A DNA stretch of 64,000 bases from Musa acuminata AAA Group (lineage: Eukaryota > Streptophyta > Magnoliopsida > Zingiberales > Musaceae). The position numbers were made by a program, and so were the translations under genes. Within the stretch, counting starts at the first letter, position 1. Every line of letters begins with the position of its first letter. This document shows positions 57,001 through 64,000 of this stretch, one piece after another. The notes under the pieces are model-generated. The model ran no database searches and was not told the DNA's origin. It saw only the letters and a program-made list of their open reading frames with translations. The stretch is taken from positions 14,427,501 to 14,491,500 of the forward strand of contig NC_088359.1 in NCBI RefSeq assembly GCF_036884655.1, read 5' to 3'.

Positions 57001-60000
57001 TAGCAATAGCAAGCTGTCATGTCAATCATTAGCTTAAAACTAGCCCTCCGCTCTTGCTTCTTAGTTAAAGAATATCTGACCATAAATAAAGGCTTACTTA
57101 CCTTACTTTTATTCTTTATCTACTGAGTCGGGGTCCTTGCTTGTATTGTTGACTCTTATAGTTGTTAGTCGTATTCCTTCCTGTGAATTCGAACCTGTCT
57201 TTCTTTACCAATCCCAGGGCTACCTCTCCTGATCTTAATAGCCCACCTATTGACTCAAACCGGTTGGTGCTACTTACCTGTATTCTTGAAATACTAACTT
57301 GGATTACTTAACTACTACATCGGATCTGTGCTTTACTTGCTTTAACCTGATACTGATTATAGTTAGTTTGTGTCTATCCTCTGACTCTAACTCCCCTTGC
57401 TTTTGACTCGTAAACCCTTTATTGATTCTTTATTCCCCTCAAATGTTGTATACTCCTATGCTGTATACTTATTTATTCCCCAACTGTTGGATATTCCTAT
57501 TCCAACTCGAAGAAGAAAACCCTTACAAGAACCAACCCTGGCTTTGCAGCTTATGAGCTCGCTCTCAAACAGCTCCTTGCGTTACCTTATTCTTCAACTG
57601 CTTTATTTAAGCCTGTCGCCCTTTACCCCAACTCGAACTATGCTTGCTTCTATTCTGACTTTACACGCCTATGAGCTTGGCACTACACTACTGACTTCCA
57701 AGCTACCTTTCCTGTCTTGTATTCTATCACTACTACCTATGAGAACGAAACAAGTAAGTAACAGGCTTAACCGACTACTTATTTGATTTGAATAGAGCTA
57801 GGGGCAACAGGCCATGACTATTGCTTTTCATAATCAAACCAGCACTAGGAAGAATCAAACGAGTAAGTAACGGACTGAAGCGTAATAGGGGATAATAAGA
57901 AAGAAACTCTCAATACAGATTTGAATCAGTAAAAGCAAGAAGCAACCTTGGAAGATAGAATAACTGGGCAGTAACCAACCCTTACTCATCGCGGAGTCAA
58001 TCTGACTATCTATATCGGTATCCCAGGCCTTACTTGTTATTCGTGTTATTCATTTCATCCCCTAACTAAGGGCTTTGATTCTCTGTATCGTGTCTTTCAT
58101 TCCTTGCAAACTGACACTCCGATCCATAAGCCTATATCCCACAAGACACTAAATCTTATATCTCCGGCTCTTCTCCTTGCTTTCAACCACCGCTATTGGA
58201 CTTGAGCACGAACCTATTAGATTAGACCCGTGCCCAACCTCTTCTCTCGAGGATGCAACTATAGGCATGGAATCAAACTCACAATAGTGCTAAGCAAACT
58301 ACTAGAGCTTAACTGGAATACAAAGTAACAACCTAATTGTTATATGTATTTTTCTTATTACTGTTGTGCTTTACGAAAACAAACATGATATTCTATTCTG
58401 ATAAAGGAATCATGAAACTAAGAACACGGAATACCCAATTTCAGATTGAATCAAAAAAGAGAGAATGACACCCAGGAGTATAAGAGCGTGTTTAACTCAC
58501 TACCGCCATAACCACATTACTCATTTAGAAAATTATTAATAACTTCCGTATAGGCTGCTAGCCGCTCAACGTCTTGCTATCAACTCGCAGCCGCGTAACG
58601 AACGAAGTCACTCACTACCACGTCACCGACTCTAACTCGCTACCGCGCAACTAATAATGTATTTTGTATTTGTTATGACTACTGATGCCTTCATATCATA
58701 AGAAAATGGAAGTCAACAAAGCCGTACTCCCCGGTGTAGCAATCATACTATCTAATATTGGTAAACCCCGCCTTACTCTTTAGCCCGACCAGCCTTATCC
58801 ACATCCACTAGCTCGCAAACGGACAAGTAGACAGGAAAGTGAGACTGAAAAAGTGCCCGAGCAATCAAACCTGACTTACTAACAATGAGCCCTTACTTAA
58901 AGAATTTCCCTCCTTATTGCCTCCCCCTGCCCTAACGACACCTTTACTTCTTTGCTTTGAGCTGCTGTATTGGACTTGTTCCCCGCATCCGCCCCAAAAA
59001 GTAGAGGCTACCTTTCCTGCCCATAGGTCTGCTTTTTCTTTTGATTAGTCTAGTATGTTATTCCTTATAGTCATTCAATTCTCTACTGATGGTTATTTGG
59101 TTATTTATATTAGAATATTGATTAGTCGGGCTACGAAGGCTCAAAAAGGTGTTTTCTTTCTGTTTCTGTATCAACACAATAGCTACTACACTTTTGAATT
59201 CAACGAAGGAGCTATGGATTGGGTGTTCAGTCAACCACTTCTATTCTTATGCCTATCCGACGTATCCTGACTCTTTGGGTTTATTCTATCTTTCATCTGA
59301 TCCTTCTAATCGCCTCTTTCACTCACCAAGACACATAAGCTTGCCCTACCTCGTATATAAGCCTGCCCAAACAAACCCATCTATCTGCTCGGAAAGGGGA
59401 GTATAAGAGAATCAGAAATATGTTAACTTAAAGTAATGATGTTGACTTAGACCAATAAGAACGATGCTTACTATACATAATAATAATGATGTTGACTATA
59501 CACAAGAAAATTCATGATGTTGGCTAAGCAGCCGCACCATAGCTATGAAATTAGAATATCACTATTCGGTGTTGCGTCAGTGGAGTTGCTTTTATATAGT
59601 TGTTAGCTCAGGTCTTGTATGCAGCAGTTCCAATCTTGTATTAAATAAGATAAAGCACGAGAAGCACCGTGTACATGTAGAGTCTTCTTGCCGGTTCGGA
59701 CTTGACCAACCCTATCCATTTCTCTTTCCTCGCCAAACAACCCTACTTGCTTGCTTTCACCAATGGCATCGATTAAGTGCTGCTCCCTGGGCTCTTCATT
59801 CCTTATTTCTACAATTATTCTCTGACTTAACCAATTCTTATATACCTAATTCATTGTTCAACAACAACGTGCATCGAGCGAAACAACATGCATTGGGCTG
59901 GGCTATCGGACAACAAAAGCATTCCATTCTTCGGTCAACACCGTTCATGCATCGTAGGGGCAAGCAACAGTTCTTGGGCCGGTCAACAATAAAGAAAGGG

Positions 60001-60494
60001 AGTTAGTTCACTGATTCTTGGATCGGTCCTCGGTAACTGAACTTATTCTTTGATCATTAACTCGGTCCAGTCTCCGTGGATCATCTCTCTTATTCATAGC
60101 AAGGGTTCATTGGACCTCGGCCGGGGACTCATTCTTTCGAGTAACAAAACTCAGCCTTTTAGGAGCATCGAACAGTCTACGAGCTACCATGGACTCATTC
60201 TGTGATCGGTCATTCATTAACTCAGTCCACGGCGGCCATCGGATCGGATGTGCATACAAGGTTGGTGCATAGAAGGTTCCGTGCTCATTCAATTCCTCGG
60301 TAGGCATCTATCGTTCATAGTAGGACCAGCAACGTTCATGGTAGACATCATAGTAGGACCAACGTTCACGCATCGTGGGACAATAACAAATGCTTGTCTC
60401 GGAACACACTAGTGCCTTTTAAGGAGAAGAGCCAGAGGTAGATTAAGTTAGCAGAGGTAATAATTCCACAGCCAGGTAGAACAGTATTCCTCAC
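54023..60494. other. Non-coding spacer, 6.5 kb
   Basis: No gene or transposon recognised. 54.0-55.1 kb is rich in AGTAG/GTAAG words, while 55.7-58.8 kb is rich in their complements (CTTACTT, CTACT), so the polarity of the words flips. Open frames of 129 and 153 codons (57397-57786 and 59545-60006) show no recognised family. 59.86-60.4 kb shares phrases with 23.9-24.1 kb and 30.1-30.6 kb. Confidence 0.5.
60353..60405. repeat. 53-bp dispersed repeat, copy 2
   Basis: Matches 23986-24038 except for two adjacent C-to-T differences. Confidence 0.85.
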
Positions 60495-60920
60495 TGTTAG
60501 AGCTAGTCCCAGGATATTTATCAAAGGATAATTTTGGCAACACAACAAAGACAATAAAGCGGAAAGAATAAAGCGACAAGAACAAACAAAACACCAGAAC
60601 ACCAGATATACGTGGTTCGGTCAATTGACTTTGACCTACATCCACGGAAGAAAGAGGAGCAAATTACTACTATAAATGAGGGACACTTACAAATGCCTTA
60701 GGAAATGTTCCTAGGCCATAAAACACCTTCAGCTTCCTAAACAAGAAGACTTCAAACCATAAGCAGGTTTTCTTGTGATGCCTGCTGTACTTCTTGTGGT
60801 GTCTGTGGTACTTCTCGTGGTGTGTCTAACATCAAAGCTCAGGCCCTTATTTATAGTTTCAAGACGAGACAACAAGTCTGATTTTCCCGATGTGGGACTA
60901 TGGGACTTGCCAAACTAACA
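60495..60920 (-). repeat. 3' LTR of element H
   Basis: TGTTAGAGCTAGTCCC to CCAAACTAACA on the plus strand. The polypurine tract (minus CCAAGGTGGAGATT) follows at 60921-60934. Confidence 0.9.
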
Positions 60921-61019
60921 AATCTCCACCTTGGCATGTCCCAACAAAACTTGCTCCACCTTCTTCATAAAAGCCCCAACGGGCAATCACCAACAATGAA
61001 CACCAACCAAGTCCAAGCA

Positions 61020-62558
61020 CTACTTGAACTTGTAAACCGGAAGAGGCTTCGTAAACATATCAACTGGATTGTCCTTCGTATAAATTTTCTGAACAAGGAC
61101 CTTTCCCTCAGCAATCAACCACTTAGCGGAATTATCAAAAGAAACTGCATCTGAATAGGTAGTAGGCTCACCAACTTCACTTGTTTCTTCTACAACAGAC
61201 AAAGCATATGCAACCAAATTTACATACCTTTGTGGTGGTCGAATATCTCTCATATGACCCAAACGCATATGCCATAATTTGGTGATGTCAGAATCAGACA
61301 ATGATGATGACGAGACTGCAACTGAACCTGTGACAGTAGTTCCCTGCAGAATATACAAGCTACCAGACCTACAAGCTTTCATAACAATAAGAGCACTTCT
61401 AGAAACTTTCATAACTCCACCTTCAGCTGTGTATTTACACCCAAGGGCCTCTAGGGTGCCTAAAGAGATGAGATTCTTTTTCAAATCAGGAACATGTCTA
61501 ACATTAGTGAGCGTCCTCACAATACCATCATGCATTTTAATTCGGATTGTTCCTCTACCAACAACATCACATGCAGCATTATTGCCCATCAAAACAATTC
61601 CACCATTACAAGATTCATATGTGGAAAACAAATCCCTATTGGGACACATGTGATAAGAACAACCTGAATCTAAAATCCATTCATTTTTAGACTTTGTCCT
61701 GTCATCAGTAGCAAAGAAAATATTTCCAAAATTCTCATCAGATGCTACACTAGCTTCAGCGGATTCAGTAGTTTTTTCAACAAATTTTTCCTTTTGCTTT
61801 AATTTATTTTTCAATTTAAAGCAATCAGATTTAATGTGCCCCATTTTATGACAATATCTGCATTCCAAATTTCTATGTCTGGATTTAGATCTAGATTTAG
61901 ATCTACTACTGTCAAATTCTCTTTTATCCATTTTATCCCTGACAACCAGACCCTCAGCCTGATTTCCTCTACTTTCCCCAGTGATATCTCTGTCTATTTG
62001 CTCCTTAGATTTTAGTGCAGATTTAATTTCCTGATACGAAACTGTTTCTTTTCCATAAATCAAAGTATCACGGAAATGCTTAAAAGATTGGGGAAGAGAA
62101 CACAAGAGCAACAAAGCCTTATCCTCATCATCAATTTTTGCATCTATATTCTCCAAATCCATAACCAAAGAATCAAACTTATCAAGATGCGAGAGTATAG
62201 ATGTACCTTCAACCATCCGAAGCATATACAGACTCTGCTTCAAGTAGAGACGATTCTCCACTGTCCTCTTCATGTACAAGGCTTTAAGTTTGTCCCACAT
62301 GCTCTTAGCCGTAGTCTCCGTAGCTACCTCCCGTAAAACCTCGTCAGAGAGGTTTAGAATGATGCTGGATCGGGCCTTCTTATCCATACCCGCAAGATCT
62401 TCCTTTGACGTACCATCTGGAATGTTCTCAGCACCCTGAAGTGCCAAATCAACTCCGTCTTGAACCAGAATGGCCTCTATCTTGAGTTGCCACATGCCGA
62501 AGTTGACATTTCTGTCGAATTTCTCGACAACGATCTTTGATATTGTCATTGTTGCCAA
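61020..62558 (-). pseudogene. Gag-protease fusion of element H, one premature stop
   Basis: ATG at 62558, the same frame and domain plan as the protein of element G: Gag, SR-rich tract, CCHC knuckle, protease with DSG, a stub of the integrase zinc domain ([11 protein letters not shown]), then linker and polyprotein C-terminal tail. The frame stops at TAG 61020-61022, where G has CAG (Gln), 512 residues in and 11 short of the G product. The lost tail is outside Gag and protease, so the product might still be made. Only a handful of residues differ from G. Confidence 0.85.
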
Positions 62559-62574
62559 AAGATCCCAGAACCAG

Positions 62575-62586
62575 GCTCTGATACCA
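62575..62586 (-). promoter_or_regulatory. Primer-binding site of element H
   Basis: The minus strand reads TGGTATCAGAGC, intact. Confidence 0.9.
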
Positions 62587-62589
62587 GTT

Positions 62590-63015
62590 TGTTAGAGCTA
62601 GCCCCAGGATATTTACCAAAGGATAATTTTGGCAACACAACAAAGATAATAAAGCGGAAAGAATAAAGCGACAAGAACAAACAAAACACCAGAACACCAG
62701 ATATACGTGGTTCGGTCAATTGACTTTGACCTACATCCACGGAAGAAAGAGGAGCAAATTACTACTATAAATGAGGGACACTTACAAATGCCTTAGGAAA
62801 TGTTCCTAGGCCATAAAACACCTTCAGCTTCCTAAACAAGAAGACTTCAAACCATAAGCAGGTTTTCTTGTGATGCCTGTTGTACTTCTTGTGGTGTCTG
62901 TGGTACTTCTCGTGGTGTGTCTAACATCAAAGCTCAGGCCCTTATTTATAGTTCCAAGACGAGACAACAAGTCTGATTTTCCCGATGTGGGACTATGGGA
63001 CTTGCCAAACTAACA
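62590..63015 (-). repeat. 5' LTR of element H
   Basis: 426 bp. Minus-strand TATA box TATAAATA at 62943-62950. Confidence 0.9.
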
Positions 63016-64000
63016 CTAGTGAGTGTCTGGAGAAGAATAGGGATTTGGAAGCGGGAAGGGCAAAGCTACTACGAAACTAGTCCTGTCTTCGGAAACTCCA
63101 AAGTCAGAATGGGATCAAGGAGTAGAAGCCTACAAGCACAGAAGAAAACCCGGTATCAACAGAATCCGCAGAATCCACTGTGCCCAAGTCGGCAGCAATA
63201 GATTCTTCACTGTAAGTTTAGGTTTTGTAAGAATAATGAGGAATCGGAGACTGAATGCTCAACTGCGGAAGCTATACTCGCTAACGGAGCTCATCTACCT
63301 ATTATTGCAGCTGCTGACACAAACTCTCTCACTAGCGCACCCGCCCCATATGATACTTTAACAATAGGGCGATACGGACCAGAAATCTCATTTCCATAGT
63401 TGGGATTCTAGAATGAAGTAACGAAACAAACACCCTTCAGAAGCGGTAAGTAAAGAAGAAGCTTCAGAGCTGTATCAAGGTGAAGTTCAAGTGTTTGCTT
63501 ACGGGAAAGAAGAAAGTAGATAGAATTAGAAGCGCACTACACTAACTCTGCAACTCTACAAACTCACTAAGCTAACCTTTCCCCCGCTGCTTGTTTCTTA
63601 TGTAAATTCGGAACCAAACTCTTGTGCCTCACTAAGGCACTTCTTTGGCTTTGGCGAACGAAACTAAGCCTCAGACTCTGCCCCTATATTCAAGTCTGGT
63701 ACCTGTATCCAACAATAACTCCACAAACAATAACTAAACAGTATTTTCCTCGTAAGAATAGGTGTTTCAGTTAATCAATTCTATAAGCAGGAGCAGGGTT
63801 CGAATGGGTGTTCAGTGACTTAGTTTGCATCTCTTAGGATGTAGCGCTATCCAATATTCTTTCTTTCTAGTTGAGAGAACAAGTAAACAAGCAAGGGCAG
63901 AAGCCTATAGCTAACACGCTTACAGGAGTCTCCGGGTGCTACAAGTGATAGGCAATGATGTTATTTATTGCAATGATGTTACTTCTCTATTGAATACCCT
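63016..64000. other. Non-coding spacer to window end
   Basis: No gene recognised. The same short-word style as the other spacers. Open frames are under 70 codons. Confidence 0.5.

Larger units (their letters stand above)
60495..63015 (-). mobile_element. Element H: second copy of the non-autonomous gag-protease Copia element
   Basis: 2521 bp, the same length as element G, with 426-bp LTRs, the same primer-binding site and polypurine position, and the same two internal deletions. The flanks are CTCAC on the left and CTAGT on the right, so no convincing TSD remains. Either the duplication has decayed or one flank was rearranged. Confidence 0.9.

Noticed and set aside
57397..57786. 129-codon open frame in spacer
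   Set aside because: Leu/Ser/Thr-rich composition follows the local CTT/ACT word bias. No motif or conserved domain seen.
59545..60006. 153-codon open frame in spacer
   Set aside because: It overlaps the dispersed-repeat region near 59.9 kb, the residues change character halfway, and no family was recognised.
63791..63810. GGGTTCGAAT resembling a tRNA T arm
   Set aside because: The flanking bases do not form T-arm or acceptor stems, and no D or anticodon arm is present upstream.

Overview
The window is plant DNA, almost certainly from a flowering plant. It holds no ordinary cellular gene that I can recognise. About two thirds is LTR retrotransposon sequence, both Copia (Tork-like and Angela-like) and Gypsy (Tekay/Del-like). 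Element ends were fixed from TG...CA termini, primer-binding sites matching the initiator tRNA-Met 3' end, polypurine tracts and 5-bp target-site duplications (TSDs). A monocot, perhaps Zingiberales-like, is only a guess from the look of the GC-rich LTR arrays. The remaining third is non-coding spacer built from recurring short words. It resembles plant mitochondrial intergenic DNA, but I found no mitochondrial gene to prove that origin.

Layout: 1-2581 spacer. 2587-23125 is one minus-strand Copia element (A, TSD CCCGG) that has been split. Inside it lie an Angela-like plus-strand Copia element (B, 4979-13640, TSD AATCC), a GC-rich tandem-repeat LTR-like block (C, about 13646-21130), and inside C a Gypsy solo LTR (D, 16400-19025, TSD CGCCT). 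23131-24388 spacer. 24389-29728 plus-strand Tork-like Copia (F). 29729-32371 spacer. 32372-34892 minus-strand non-autonomous gag-protease Copia (G, TSD CTACA). 34898-42049 spacer. 42055-49136 plus-strand Gypsy (E, TSD GTTCC) with a second short LTR (J) inside it and a truncated 3' LTR. 49142-51725 spacer. 51731-54017 solo LTR (I, TSD GTATT). 54023-60494 spacer. 60495-63015 a second copy of the G family (H). 63016-64000 spacer.

All the autonomous elements are dead. Their reading frames are broken by stop codons that can nearly all be explained by single C-to-T or G-to-A transitions, as expected for methylated, silenced transposons; B, E and F also carry indels. The exception is the G/H family. 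Both copies are 2521 bp, and G keeps a 523-codon open frame encoding Gag, a CCHC knuckle and protease, fused across two internal deletions to the polyprotein C terminus. Such an element could only move with integrase and reverse transcriptase supplied by a relative.

The most unusual signal is in the 1.8-kb leader of element B. Four copies of an identical 18-nt core, TTGGTCGAGTCCCTCGAG, are each flanked by arms that differ in sequence between copies yet pair with each other. This is the pattern expected of a conserved RNA structure. Other points of note are a PPT-LTR-PBS chimera inside E, a long hairpin in the short LTR J, a 172-bp higher-order repeat and a 66-bp array in block C, and mini-hairpin tandem repeats in solo LTR I.
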